DNA of 64,000 nt, from NCBI GenBank assembly GCA_024707145.1, contig JANQAI010000008.1:1-64000 (forward strand), read 5' to 3'. The position numbers and the translations under genes were made by a program. Positions 31,122-40,715 of the stretch are shown here, in pieces; position 1 is the first letter of the stretch, and every line of letters begins with the position of its first letter. The stretch comes from Magnetospirillum sp. Its GTDB lineage: Bacteria; Pseudomonadota; Alphaproteobacteria; Rhodospirillales; Magnetospirillaceae. The notes beneath the pieces are model-generated. The model worked only from the letters and a program-made list of their open reading frames with translations, was not told where the DNA came from and did not search any database.

Positions 31122-32036
31122 ATGGCCGCACCCAGGAAGCCGTCACAACCCGCCATCCCCGCACCGGCAAAGGCCGGTCGAGCGAACCACCCGCCGCCGC
31201 CGGTGCGATGGCAGTCGACATTGCAGCGGCAAGCGGCAAGCCCAAACGGCCGGCACCATTCTCCACCACCGGTCAGTTGGGGTGGTCGACCGCCGCACGG
31301 CGCCGCCACGACACCCGCGGGTATTCAGAGGATGATCGCCGGCAAATCGTACCTTTACCTCGGCTCGGCCGACTTCAGACGCCCTCGCGACAAGGCGATC
31401 AAGCACTCCTCGGTGGACATGGGCAAAGTCGCCAATATCGGGGCGGAACTCGACCCAGGCGGTTACCCTGACCATGTCCGCACCCTCGATGCCGGTTACG
31501 AGGTGGTCGCCACGGAACTCAACAGCCGTAGCGAGGGCCGAGAGAAATACGGAAACGCCTATGTGGTCGACAATGTTTACGACATCGAGAATGTCGACGG
31601 CGAAGTCATCGAGAGCTTCGATGCCACCAGTTATCCGCCGCACTTCGCCGCAAACCGCCAATTCGACCGCATCATCTTCGAAAACCCCCATAGCGGCAGG
31701 TATGGAGACGGCCAGAACGGGCTTGCCGACATGCAGGCCGCCATCAGCAACAAATCTTTGTTGGAGGGCATTTTCCGCGAGGCTGCCAAAGTGCTGAAAC
31801 CAACCGGCCAGCTTCAAATCTCGGTATGCGGCTGGCCGTTCCTGAGCCATCCCGCAAGAACCCTGGCGACCACCCAGGGACTTCAATGGAATGTGATGGG
31901 CAAGGCTCAGGAATTCGCCGACTCGCTCGGCTATGTTTTCGTTGATGCGACCGACAAAGGCGTCCGCACGGTATATCGCAACAACGGAACGCCCATGCAG
32001 TTGAACGTCACCAAGTTCAAGTTCCGCCTGAAATAG
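31122..32036 (+). CDS. BMT5-like (DUF2431) Rossmann methyltransferase with Pro-rich leader
   Basis: 304 residues in two parts. Residues 1-71 are Pro/Arg-rich with a repeated unit (PPPVRW..LQRQAASP, then PPPVSW...) ending in IQRM. Residues 71-304 form a Rossmann-type domain: GKSYLYLGSADFRRPRDKA, then YEVVATELNSRSEGREKYGN, and FDRIIFENPHSG, which is the signature of the BMT5-like family (25S rRNA uridine-N3 methyltransferase-like). PPPxxW/VQR-type leaders occur on various bacterial effector/toxin-like proteins. The GC content looks lower than in its neighbours, suggesting acquisition. Translation could instead begin at the Met before AGKSY (31332), leaving only the domain. Confidence 0.7.
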   Translation: MAAPRKPSQPAIPAPAKAGRANHPPPPVRWQSTLQRQAASPNGRHHSPPPVSWGGRPPHGAATTPAGIQRMIAGKSYLYLGSADFRRPRDKAIKHSSVDMGKVANIGAELDPGGYPDHVRTLDAGYEVVATELNSRSEGREKYGNAYVVDNVYDIENVDGEVIESFDATSYPPHFAANRQFDRIIFENPHSGRYGDGQNGLADMQAAISNKSLLEGIFREAAKVLKPTGQLQISVCGWPFLSHPARTLATTQGLQWNVMGKAQEFADSLGYVFVDATDKGVRTVYRNNGTPMQLNVTKFKFRLK

Positions 32037-32042
32037 CCGCGC

Positions 32043-32791
32043 TTAGAACAGCGCCCCGCCCCGGCGCAGCACATCGTCGGCCTTGTCGGTATAGGTGCCA
32101 TCGGCATGGTGCAGCACCAGTCCCGACAGCACCTCCAGCGGGGTCTTGGCGTCCTTGCGCGCCGCCACCACCACGCGGGTGGCCGGCTTGCCCTGGCGCG
32201 GCCACAGCGGGAACACCCGAACCTCGCCCACCTTCAGCGACAACAGCCCGGCCAGGATGTCGCCCAGGCGGTCGGCGCGGTGGACCACGAACAGGCGTCC
32301 CTTGGGTTTGAGGAAGCGTACCGCCTGCTTCAGCCACAGGGCCAGTTCCACCTCCTCCATGTGGCCGATGGCCTTGCTCGCGGCGGCGGGGGACGGATGG
32401 TGCCGGGCTCGTACCAGGGCGGGTTGGTGATCACGTGGTCGAAATGGTGGTAGGGCGCCGCCTCGGGCGGTTCGGTCAGGCAGCCCTCCACCACCTGGAA
32501 GCGCTCGCCGAAGCCGTTGGCCTCGGCATTGGCGCGGGCCAGCCGGGCAAGACCCGGCTGCAGCTCCAGCCCCACCACCGACACCGGCACCCGCACCAGC
32601 AGGCTCAAACCGGCGGTGCCGACGCCGCAGCCCAGGTCGAGCACGCACTGGCCCGCCCTGGCCGGCACCGCGGCGGCCAGGAATACCGGGTCCGAGCCGG
32701 CGCGGTAACCGTCCACCGGCTGGCGGATGACCAGACGGCCGTCAAGGAAATGGTCCTCGGAGGTGGAACAGGGGTCACCCGCAGGCATCAT
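32043..32791 (-). CDS. trmN6: tRNA1(Val) adenine-37 N6-methyltransferase-like protein, one frame break
   Basis: About 249 residues, SAM-dependent. YRAGSDPVFLAAAVPA begins the family domain, VLDLGCGVGTAGLSLL binds SAM, and FDHVITNPPWYEPGT holds the NPPW catalytic motif for exocyclic-amine methylation. The frame breaks at a G5 run (32388-32392; C5 on the coding strand). A sixth base restores ...PAAASKAIGHMEEVELALWL. Either of two adjacent ATG codons may be the start. Confidence 0.82.
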
Positions 32792-32903
32792 GACGTCCCG
32801 AACATGGCAAAGGTCGTGCTTGTAAGCTTGACCGACTTTCCGCCGCAACACTATGTTCGTGCGCGCGGACGGGGCAAAGTTCCGCATCGAAGGAGTGGGT
32901 GCA

Positions 32904-33924
32904 TTGGCGATCGTGGTCAATCTGGAAGACGAACGGGGCAAAAAGGCCAAGAGCTTCGACACTCTGGTGTCCCTGGTCAAGGACGACCTGGAGAAAGTCA
33001 ACCGCCAGATCGTCGAGCGCATGCACAGCCCGGTGGAGCTGATTCCGCAACTGGCCGGCCACATCATCGCCGCCGGCGGCAAGCGCCTGCGCCCGGTGTT
33101 GACCCTGGCCTCGGCCCGTCTGGCCGGCCACAAGGGCGACCGCCACGTGAAGCTGGCCGCTTGCGTCGAGTTCATCCACACCGCCACCCTGCTGCACGAC
33201 GACGTGGTGGACGAGTCCGAGCCTGCGCCGCGGCCAAGCCTCGGCCAACGCCCTGTTCGGCAACAAGCCCAGCGTGCTGGTGGGCGACTTCCTGTTCTCG
33301 CGCTCGTTCGAACTGATGGTGGAGGACGGCTCACTGCCGGTGCTGGCCATCCTGTCGCGCGCCTCGTCGGTGATCGCCGAGGGCGAGGTGCTCCAGTTGA
33401 TCACCGCCAACGACACCGAGACCAGCGAGGACGCCTATCTCGAGGTCATCCGCTCCAAGACCGCCGCCCTGTTCGCCGCCGCCTGCCGCATCGGCGCGGT
33501 GGTCGCCGACCGCCCCAAGGGCGAGGAAGAGGCGCTGGATTCCTATGGCCTCAACCTGGGCATCGCCTTCCAGCTGATCGACGACGTGCTGGACTATTCC
33601 GCCAAGCAGGCGGTGCTGGGCAAGACCGTTGGCGACGATTTCCGCGAGGGCAAGATCACCCTGCCCATCATCCTAGCCTTCCGTCGCGGCGACGACGAGG
33701 AGCGCGAGTTCTGGCGCCGCACCGTGGAGCGGCTGGAGCAGAAGGACGGCGACCTGGAACACGCCATCGCCCTGATGGAGAAACACGGCTCGCTGGCCGA
33801 CACCATCGCGCGGGCCCGCCATTACGGCGAGGTCGCCCGCGACGCCCTGGGCATCTTCCCCGACGGCGCCCTCAAGCAGGCGATGATCGACGTCATCGAC
33901 TTCTGCATCGAGCGCGCCTACTGA
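32904..33924 (+). CDS. ispB: Polyprenyl diphosphate synthase (octaprenyl-type), one frame break
   Basis: Trans-prenyltransferase of about 339 residues making the long isoprenoid tail of ubiquinone. First Asp-rich motif LLHDDVVDESE near residue 90 and second QLIDDVLDYSA are present, as is GGKRLRPVLTLASARL. The frame breaks at 33222-33223, where GAGCCTGCG should read GAGCTGCG; repaired, it reads DESELRRGQASANALFGNKP. I prefer a TTG start at 32904 behind AAGGAG; an ATG at 32853 would add 17 residues. Chain length is inferred, not shown. Confidence 0.88.
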
Positions 33925-33931
33925 CCCCGGC

Positions 33932-34963
33932 CTACAGCCACTCGGGCTGGTAGCCGAAATCGGCGGGAAACATCTTGAGGTACTGAACCAGCCGGGGCTG
34001 GTCCGACCGGTTGGGTGTCGGGCCGTGCGGCAGGGCATGGTGCCAGATGACGAGATCGCCGGCCTTCCCGGCGATGGGCGTCATGGTCAGCGTGCGGGCG
34101 GCAAAGTGCTGGGGATGCTCGCCGCTCGGCACGCTGTCCAGCCAGTCGCCGATGGTGCGGTGCATGCCGGGCACCAGGGCGAAAGCCCCCTGCTCCGCCG
34201 TCGTGTCGCTGAGATAGAGCAGCCCCTGGATGCCCAGCGGGATGGGCTGCACCAGACTGACATCCCAGTGGATACCCGGCCCCTGGAACTGCAGGCCTGA
34301 CCGCTCCGGCGGATTGAAGCCCACCCGGTCGGTGGTCATCCACAGATCGGCGGTGCCCCATAATTGCGCGAAGGCCTTGTGAACGCGTGGGGATTCGCGG
34401 GCAACGCGCAGGGCCGGATGGCGGAACAGCTGAACGAAGACGCATTGCTGGCGCGGTCCGAACCGCCCCCATTCCTCCGGCCGCTCCGGTGACATCCCCT
34501 GCGCATCCCAGACCACCTGGGCGGCGGCGGCGCAGGCGGCGGCATCAATGGCGTTGGGCAGCACCACCCAGCCCTGCTCATGCCACTGCCCGAGCTCGGC
34601 GGGTCCCAGCACGTCCGGCAGCCGCTCGATGGCGTCGAGGCGCTCGCGAATGGCGGGCGGCGGCGGTGCTCCGGTCAGGGCGGCGTTGATGCGGGTAACC
34701 GTCAACGGATCAATGGCGCCGCCATTGCATTCCAGAACCCAATCCTCGAATTCCTCGAACGATGCGCGGGAACCGCACCAGCGCATCACCTCCTCCACGC
34801 CCAGATTCAGGCCGCTGAGCAGCACCTTGGTGGCCCGCCATGCCGCCACGGCATCGGCCCGCGCCCCATGCCCAACGACCCACTGGGACCACAGGCGCTT
34901 CAGCCAGACGAGTCCCAGCCGCCCCTGGTCGGCAGAATCGGCGAATGTGGGAAGATGGGACAT
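33932..34963 (-). CDS. Phytanoyl-CoA dioxygenase (PhyH) family protein
   Basis: 343 residues. The C-terminal two thirds form a double-stranded beta-helix Fe(II)/2-oxoglutarate oxygenase. The metal triad can be read as His and Asp in GIHWDVSLVQP and the distal His in HHALPHGPTPNRSDQ, with Arg of PRLVQYL as the 2-oxoglutarate contact. The first 110 residues are a separate helical region of unknown role. The substrate is unknown. Stands alone between convergent ispB and a solute-binding protein. Confidence 0.8.
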   Translation of the reverse strand: MSHLPTFADSADQGRLGLVWLKRLWSQWVVGHGARADAVAAWRATKVLLSGLNLGVEEVMRWCGSRASFEEFEDWVLECNGGAIDPLTVTRINAALTGAPPPPAIRERLDAIERLPDVLGPAELGQWHEQGWVVLPNAIDAAACAAAAQVVWDAQGMSPERPEEWGRFGPRQQCVFVQLFRHPALRVARESPRVHKAFAQLWGTADLWMTTDRVGFNPPERSGLQFQGPGIHWDVSLVQPIPLGIQGLLYLSDTTAEQGAFALVPGMHRTIGDWLDSVPSGEHPQHFAARTLTMTPIAGKAGDLVIWHHALPHGPTPNRSDQPRLVQYLKMFPADFGYQPEWL

Positions 34964-35134
34964 CGCGGCGCACCCCCGGCTTGGCAGCAAGGCCCGATGA
35001 TGCACGCAAAAGGGGATAACATAAACAGCATTATCGCTATCCGCACGCATCCAGCGCGGGGTTGTTCCGCCCTCTACTCATTATTGCCGGACCTGACGAA
35101 AGGAAGCAGAGCATCCGTCGGATCGCCAGCACCC

Positions 35135-36280
35135 CTAATCCACCAGCACCCAGTCGCCGTTGCGGATCTCCACCATGTGGAACGAGTCCAGGTCCAGGCC
35201 CAGATGGTCGGCCGGCGTCATGGTGAAGATACCGCCGGTGCCCACCAGCCGGGTGGTCTGCTCGATGGCGTCGCGCACTCGTCCGCGCTCGGTGCCGCCG
35301 GCGCGCCGTACCGCGTCCTGGACGATGGCGAAGGCGTCGTAGGCGTGGCCGGCGAAGATGGTGCATTCCTGGTTCCAGCGCCGTTCGAACGCCGTCTTGA
35401 AGGCCTGGGCCACCGGCTTCTGGGGATCGTCGGCAGGCAACTGTTCCACCACCGCCAGCGCCATGGCCGGCAGGCGCATGCCGTCGGCGGCACCCTGGAC
35501 CAGGCGCAGGAACTCCTTCGACACCACGCCGTGCGACTGATAGACCGGCATGGGCAGGCCCAGCTGGCGGATGTTGCGGGTCACCACCGCCGGCCCCTGG
35601 CCGGTGCCGAAGACGAACAGGGCATCCACCCCGGCGGTGGAGCGGATGCGGGTCAGCTGCGGGGTGACGTCGGGGTCCTTGGGGCCATAGGTTTCGTCGG
35701 CGACGATGGCGATGCCCATGGCGGGCGCCAGCTTGAGCACCTGGTCGCGCCCCGACTTGCCGAACCCCACGTTCTCGGACAGCAGGGCCAGGCGGGTCAG
35801 GCCGCGCGTCTTCAGGTCGGCCAACACCTTTTCGGCGCCCATGCGGTCGCTGTGGGGGATCTTGAAGGTCCATTTGCGCACCGGTTCGACGATGCCGATG
35901 CCACCGCCCATGGACACGAAGGGAATGCCGGCCTTTTCCATCAGCGGCAGCACCGCCATGCTGGTGGGCGTGCCCGAACCGCCGATGATGAGGTCGACAC
36001 GGTCGTTCTCGATCAGCCGCTTGGCCATGGTCATGGCCTTTTCCGGCTCGGAGGCGTCGTCATAGGCGATCAGCCGGATGGGGCGGCCGGCCAGGCCGCC
36101 TTCGGCATTGGCGCGCTCCACCAGCATCTCCAGCGCCTTCTTCTCGGGATCGCCCATGAAAGTGTAGGTGCCGGTCAGCGACAGGAACGCGCCCAGGCGG
36201 AATTCCTCGGCCGCCCACGCCGAGGGCGCCAGCGCCGCCCAGGCGGCGGCCACCAAACCGAACATGCGGCGCGACAGCAT
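35135..36280 (-). CDS. Branched-chain amino acid-type ABC substrate-binding protein (orphan)
   Basis: 381 residues of the periplasmic binding protein type I fold. Signal peptide ends ...APSAWA; mature start EEFRLGAFLSLTGTYTFMGD is typical of LivJ-like receptors, followed by IIGGSGTPTSMAVLPLMEKA and GHAYDAFAIVQDAVRRAG. No permease or ATPase genes of a Liv system are adjacent, so it either serves a transporter encoded elsewhere or acts as a sensor. The ligand is not predictable. Confidence 0.85.
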   Translation of the reverse strand: MLSRRMFGLVAAAWAALAPSAWAAEEFRLGAFLSLTGTYTFMGDPEKKALEMLVERANAEGGLAGRPIRLIAYDDASEPEKAMTMAKRLIENDRVDLIIGGSGTPTSMAVLPLMEKAGIPFVSMGGGIGIVEPVRKWTFKIPHSDRMGAEKVLADLKTRGLTRLALLSENVGFGKSGRDQVLKLAPAMGIAIVADETYGPKDPDVTPQLTRIRSTAGVDALFVFGTGQGPAVVTRNIRQLGLPMPVYQSHGVVSKEFLRLVQGAADGMRLPAMALAVVEQLPADDPQKPVAQAFKTAFERRWNQECTIFAGHAYDAFAIVQDAVRRAGGTERGRVRDAIEQTTRLVGTGGIFTMTPADHLGLDLDSFHMVEIRNGDWVLVD

Positions 36281-36428
36281 GGAAACCTCCGTTGGTGCAT
36301 GGACGACGGCGCTTTATGGCACGATCGGGCTACTCCGCAAACCCCGGCCTCCACCCCGCACGCCGACTTTTCCCCGCCGCCGTTCGCCCGTTCAATGGCC
36401 GTGCCCGCTGACCAGAGGAGGCCCAGCC

Positions 36429-36584
36429 ATGCCGCTCAGCCTGCCCCGCCGCTCGTTGGCCGTGGAGATCGCGGTGTCCCTGGTGGTCAAGGCGGCGGCG
36501 CTGGCGGTGCTGGGCTTCGTGCTGTTCGGCCCGGACGACCGGCCGCCACCCTCGCCGCCGCCGCTGCTGGGAGAACGGCCATGA
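36429..36584 (+). CDS. cydP: Cytochrome bd small subunit CydP
   Basis: 51 residues: RRSLAVEIAVSLVVKAAALAVLGFVLF makes one membrane span preceded by a basic segment, and a Pro-rich tail follows. The size, the RRSLAVEIAV motif and its position directly before cydA (stop overlapping the cydA ATG) match the putative small oxidase subunit CydP. A GAGGAGG site precedes it. Confidence 0.75.
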   Translation: MPLSLPRRSLAVEIAVSLVVKAAALAVLGFVLFGPDDRPPPSPPPLLGERP

Positions 36585-38158
36585 CCGACCTGGACGTGGT
36601 CGCCCTGTCGCGCCTGCAATTCGCGCTCACCGCGCTCTACCACTTCCTGTTCGTGCCGCTGACCCTGGGGCTGTCGTGGCTGCTGGCGGTGATGGAGAGC
36701 ATCTGGGTGATGACCGGCCGCGAGGTGTGGCGCGACATGACCCGGTTCTGGGGCAAGCTGTTCGGCATCAACTTCGCCATGGGGGTGGCCACCGGCATCA
36801 CCATGGAATTCCAGTTCGGCACCAACTGGGCCTATTACTCCCACTTCGTCGGCGACATCTTCGGCGCCCCGCTGGCGCTGGAGGGGCTGACCGCCTTCTT
36901 CCTGGAGAGCACCTTCGTCGGCCTGTTCTTCTTCGGCTGGAACAAGCTGCGCCCGGTCACCCATCTGGCGGTGACCTGGGCCGTGGCGCTGGGCTCGTCG
37001 CTGTCGGCCCTGTGGATCCTGATCGCCAACGGCTGGATGCAGTATCCGGTGGGCGCCGCCTTCAATCCCGTCACCATGCGCATGGAGTTGACCGACCTGG
37101 CGGAGGTCATCTTCAACCCCGTCGCCCAGGCCAAGTTCGTCCACACCGTCAGCGCCGGCTACGTTACCGGCGCCATGTTCGTGCTGTCCATCAGCGCCTG
37201 GTTCCTGCTGAAGGGCCGTCACGTGGGCTTCGCCAAGCGTTCCTTCGCCGTGGCCTCGGCCTTCGGCATGGCGGCGGCGCTGTCCTCGGTGGTGCTGGGC
37301 GACGAGTCCGGCTACGTGGCGGGCGAGAACCAGAGGATGAAGATCGCCGCCGTGGAGGCCATGTGGGAAACCGAGCCCGCCCCCGCCGCCTTCACCCTGT
37401 TCGGCCTGCCCAACCAGCAGGAGGGGCGCACAGACTGGGCCATCCGCATCCCCTGGGTGCTGGGTCTGATCGCCACCCGCTCGTTCACCGAGGAGGTGCC
37501 GGGCATCCGCGAACTGGTGGCCGAGAACGAGATGCGCGTGCGCTCGGGCATGATCGCCGTGGACGCCCTGGAGCGGGTGCGCGCCAACACCGAGGACATC
37601 GCCGCCCGCCTGGTGCTGGAGCGCCACGTGGAGGATCTGGGCTTCGGCCTGCTGCTGCGCCGCTATGTGGACGACCCGCGCACCGCCACCGAAGACCAGA
37701 TCCGTGCCGCCGCCCGCGACACCGTGCCCGGCGTGGCGCCGCTGTTCTGGACCTTCCGCATCATGGTGGCGTGCGGCTTGTGGTTCATCCTGCTGTTCGG
37801 GCTGTGCCTGTGGACCAGCACGGTGCGGGTGTTCGAGCGCCGCTGGCTGCTGCGGCTGGCGCTGTTCAGCCTGCCGCTGCCATGGGTCGCCAGCGAGATG
37901 GGCTGGTTCGTGGCCGAGTTCGGCCGCCAGCCCTGGACCGTCGACGGCGTGCTGCCCACCTTCCTCTCCGCCTCGGCGGTCACCCCGGCGCAGGTATGGA
38001 CCTCCATTGGCGCCTTCGTCGTCTTCTATTCCGCCCTGCTGGTGGTGGACCTGTACCTGTTGATCAAATACGCCCGCAAGGGCCCGGCCGCCACGCCCGA
38101 GCCGCCCGCCGCCTGGGGCCACCGCGCCGGCGCCAAAGCCCTGATGGCGGAGGAGTGA
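36581..38158 (+). CDS. cydA: Cytochrome bd ubiquinol oxidase subunit I
   Basis: 525 residues, nine membrane spans. Heme ligands are visible: His in [14 protein letters not shown] (b595), His in [13 protein letters not shown] (b558), plus the [12 protein letters not shown] block and the periplasmic quinol loop between. This high-affinity oxidase serves growth at low oxygen. The operon reads cydP-cydA-cydB-cydX. Confidence 0.96.
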   Translation: MTDLDVVALSRLQFALTALYHFLFVPLTLGLSWLLAVMESIWVMTGREVWRDMTRFWGKLFGINFAMGVATGITMEFQFGTNWAYYSHFVGDIFGAPLALEGLTAFFLESTFVGLFFFGWNKLRPVTHLAVTWAVALGSSLSALWILIANGWMQYPVGAAFNPVTMRMELTDLAEVIFNPVAQAKFVHTVSAGYVTGAMFVLSISAWFLLKGRHVGFAKRSFAVASAFGMAAALSSVVLGDESGYVAGENQRMKIAAVEAMWETEPAPAAFTLFGLPNQQEGRTDWAIRIPWVLGLIATRSFTEEVPGIRELVAENEMRVRSGMIAVDALERVRANTEDIAARLVLERHVEDLGFGLLLRRYVDDPRTATEDQIRAAARDTVPGVAPLFWTFRIMVACGLWFILLFGLCLWTSTVRVFERRWLLRLALFSLPLPWVASEMGWFVAEFGRQPWTVDGVLPTFLSASAVTPAQVWTSIGAFVVFYSALLVVDLYLLIKYARKGPAATPEPPAAWGHRAGAKALMAEE

Positions 38159-38162
38159 CGCC

Positions 38163-39315
38163 ATGTCCGTGCCGGTGGACTACGAAACCCTGCGTCTGGC
38201 GTGGTGGCTGCTGCTGGGACTGGTGCTCATCGGCTTCGCGGTCATGGACGGCTTCGACATGGGCGCCGCCATCCTGCTGCCGGTGGTGGCGCGCAGCGAC
38301 ACCGAACGGCGCATCGTCATCAACTCCATCGGCCCGGTGTGGGACGGCAACCAGGTGTGGCTGATCCTGGGCGGCGGCGCCGCCTTCGCCGCCTGGCCGC
38401 CGCTCTACGCCACCGCCTTCTCGGTGTTCTACATCCCGCTGCTGCTGGTGCTGGCGGCGCTGATCCTGCGGCCGGTGGGTTTCGATTTCCGCAATAAGGT
38501 GGAACATGCGGTGTGGCGGCGGGTGTGGGACTGGGCACTGTTTCTGGGCGGGCTGGTGCCCACCTTCGTGTTCGGCGTCGCCATGGGCAACCTGCTGGTG
38601 GGCGTGCCGTTCCAGCTGACGCCCGAGCCTGCGCCCCATCTATTCGGGCGGCTTCCTGTTCCATCTGCTGACGCCCTTCCCTCTGCTGTGCGGGCTGGTC
38701 AGCCTGGCCATGATGGCCATGCACGGGGCCACCTTCCTGGCGTTGAAGACCGAGGGCGTGCTGGAGGCCCGCGCCCGGCACGCCGTGCGGGTGGCGGCGC
38801 TGGCCCTGGTGGCGCTGTTCGCCGTGGCCGGCGTGGTGGTGGCGACGGTGCTGGAAGGCCATCTGGTGGTGTCCGGCCTGCCCGGCGACGGCCCGTCCAA
38901 CCCGCTGCTCAAGACGGTGGCGGTGGATCCGGGCGGCTGGCTGTCCAACTTCATCGAGGCGCCGTGGATGCTGACCGCCCCGGCGCTGGGCCTGCTGGCG
39001 CCGCTGGTGGTCATCGCCCTCAGCCGCAAGGGCTGGCACGGCTGGGCCTTCGTCGCCAGCGCCGCCGCCGTGCTGGGGGTGGTGGCGACCGCCGGGCTGG
39101 CGATGTTCCCGTTCCTGCTGCCCAGTTCATCCTATCCCGGCCACGGCCTGACGGTGTGGGACGCCTCGTCCAGCCCGCTGACGCTGTTCATCATGCTGGT
39201 GGCCACCGTGGTGGTGCTGCCCATCGTCGCCAGCTACACGGTGTTCGTCTATCGGGTGCTGCGCGGCAAGGTCACCGCCGAGCACATCGAAACCCACGGC
39301 TCCCACCTGTACTAG
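38163..39315 (+). CDS. cydB: Cytochrome bd ubiquinol oxidase subunit II, one frame break
   Basis: About 384 residues of the CydB family, with eight or so membrane spans. [19 protein letters not shown] and [20 protein letters not shown] are the diagnostic N-terminal motifs. The frame breaks at 38628-38629: CCCGAGCCTGCGCCC should be CCCGAGCTGCGCCC, giving [20 protein letters not shown]. Both halves are otherwise intact, ending SHLY at 39315. Confidence 0.92.
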
Positions 39316-39327
39316 AGGGCGCGCGTC

Positions 39328-39504
39328 ATGTGGTATTTCGCCTGGGTGCTGGGGGTCTGTCTGGCGGCGCTGGCCGCCATCCTGAACGGCATGTGGCTGG
39401 AAATGCACCTGGAGGACCAAGCGGCGGCTCCCCTTCCCCGGCGGACAAGGGGGAGCGGCGACAGGATCAGAGCGGCTAAACCCCTAGGGTCAAAACCCAA
39501 TTAA
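39328..39504 (+). CDS. cydX: Cytochrome bd small subunit CydX
   Basis: 58 residues starting [20 protein letters not shown], the classical CydX sequence (MWYF.W.LG...A....), one membrane span. The usual length is near 35-40; here a basic Arg-rich tail of about 20 residues extends the protein to a TAA at 39502-39504. Required for stability of the bd oxidase in other bacteria. Sits 12 bases after cydB. Confidence 0.88.
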   Translation: MWYFAWVLGVCLAALAAILNGMWLEMHLEDQAAAPLPRRTRGSGDRIRAAKPLGSKPN

Positions 39505-39506
39505 CC

Positions 39507-39617
39507 CTAGGCCATGGTGCTGCCCAGATAGAGCATGGGCACGGCGATGATGGAAACGCCCAGGGCGGCGGCACAGAGGTCGAGGGCGAAAGCCTGGAGG
39601 ATCTTGCGCGTGTTCAT
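39507..39617 (-). CDS. 36-residue single-span membrane protein
   Basis: MNTRKILQAFALDLCAAALG continues VSIIAVPMLYLGSTMA: a short basic N-terminus and one hydrophobic span. A GGAAG site is present upstream of the ATG. It converges with cydX, two bases between stops. The size and composition are those of oxidase-associated small subunits, but no family is recognised. Confidence 0.55.
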   Translation of the reverse strand: MNTRKILQAFALDLCAAALGVSIIAVPMLYLGSTMA

Positions 39618-39685
39618 GGTCGGCTTCCTTTCGGCTGGTGACTATGCCCTTAGGGATAGCTCCACCGCGCGCCGGCCGTCGCGTG

Positions 39686-39937
39686 TCAAGACTTGGTCGT
39701 GACCGCGCCGCTTTGCTCACACACCAGGCCTCGGACGTCGCTCAGCATCCGTTCGGCGGCGGCGGTGCAGAAGCGGCTGACCGGGCAGCCTCCCCGCTCG
39801 CCGCAGCTGCGCAGGCCGCTGAGGATGGCGTGGCAACTGGCCCACGAGCCGTTTGCCACCAGATTGCCCGCCTGCACCATGCGCGAGCGGAGACAATCGG
39901 GGGCAGACGTATCGATGGCGAGGACAGCGCTCAGCAT
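39686..39937 (-). CDS. Small Cys-rich hypothetical protein
   Basis: About 83 residues with six Cys (CLRSR, ASCHAIL, LRSCGERGGCPVSRFC, LVCEQ). No good signal peptide; no known family. It lies between the cyd cluster and another small membrane protein. Evidence for translation is only the open frame and cysteine spacing. Confidence 0.4.
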   Translation of the reverse strand: MLSAVLAIDTSAPDCLRSRMVQAGNLVANGSWASCHAILSGLRSCGERGGCPVSRFCTAAAERMLSDVRGLVCEQSGAVTTKS

Positions 39938-40006
39938 AGTTACAACCGGAAGATGCAATTTGCAGATGTCTTATTGTAAGAACATCAAGAAGAGTTTTCC
40001 ATCGGT

Positions 40007-40306
40007 CTATGACCCTACATTCTCAAACGCCGTGAGATTGTTTGCGTTTATTTTTGATGAGTGGTGACGAGATGTGTCATCGAGTGACAATATCTCTCGC
40101 TGGACGATGATGCCCAGCCCCATGACGCCCAACACGATGGCCAAGCTCAACGCCGGCATCAGTAACGTCAGGTCGCGGTGGATAATCCAATCCACGGCGG
40201 CGGTGTAGCCCAACACCGCTGCCATAAGCCACCCCTGCCGGCCGACCACGATGGCGCAGCCAAGGCAGAGCGCGGCAACCACCAAGGTGGCGAGCTCTGG
40301 AGTCAT
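40007..40306 (-). CDS. Small membrane protein
   Basis: 99 residues from MTPELATLVVAALCLGCAIV, behind a GGGAGG site, with three hydrophobic segments and a polar His/Asn-rich tail. Function unknown. The downstream region (39938-40006) is AT-rich. The 242-base gap upstream, to 40548, holds AT-rich, promoter-like sequence and no recognised gene. Confidence 0.55.
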   Translation of the reverse strand: MTPELATLVVAALCLGCAIVVGRQGWLMAAVLGYTAAVDWIIHRDLTLLMPALSLAIVLGVMGLGIIVQREILSLDDTSRHHSSKINANNLTAFENVGS

Positions 40307-40548
40307 CGGAACCTCCCTCGAAGGAAACCCGCACGACCGCCTGATGGCGGATCGGGACCTTGACCGGCCCCTTGTTCGGTTGCGGATCGACCTTCCCCAA
40401 ATACCCGGAATTAATTTGGCGCTTTTTACTTGCCAGCTTTCAAGCATCGCGAGGGCGCATATACGATAGGATAAGCAGGTATGAGACAGCGCCATCGCAG
40501 GCTGCGCCATCATCGCAAACGCTCTTTTGGGTTGTTAACGGACGCCGG

Positions 40549-40704
40549 ATGGCTAAAATGCCGGCCAAGGATCACGGCGGGGCGGTAGTGGATTCGAAAC
40601 TCACTCTGGTGCATTACTACGGTACCGAGCTGTACCACTTCCAAAGCCATCGCGACGATGCCGAGAAGGTGGTGGCGGCCTTCCAGTTCAAGAAGAAGAG
40701 TTGA
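40549..40704 (+). CDS. Small hypothetical protein
   Basis: 51 residues, MAKMPAKDHGGAVVDSKLTL onwards, ending in a basic FQFKKKS. It stops 12 bases before the M48 protease start, so the two may form one transcript. No family recognised; the start is a guess. Confidence 0.45.
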   Translation: MAKMPAKDHGGAVVDSKLTLVHYYGTELYHFQSHRDDAEKVVAAFQFKKKS

Positions 40705-40715
40705 TTCGACCCGCC

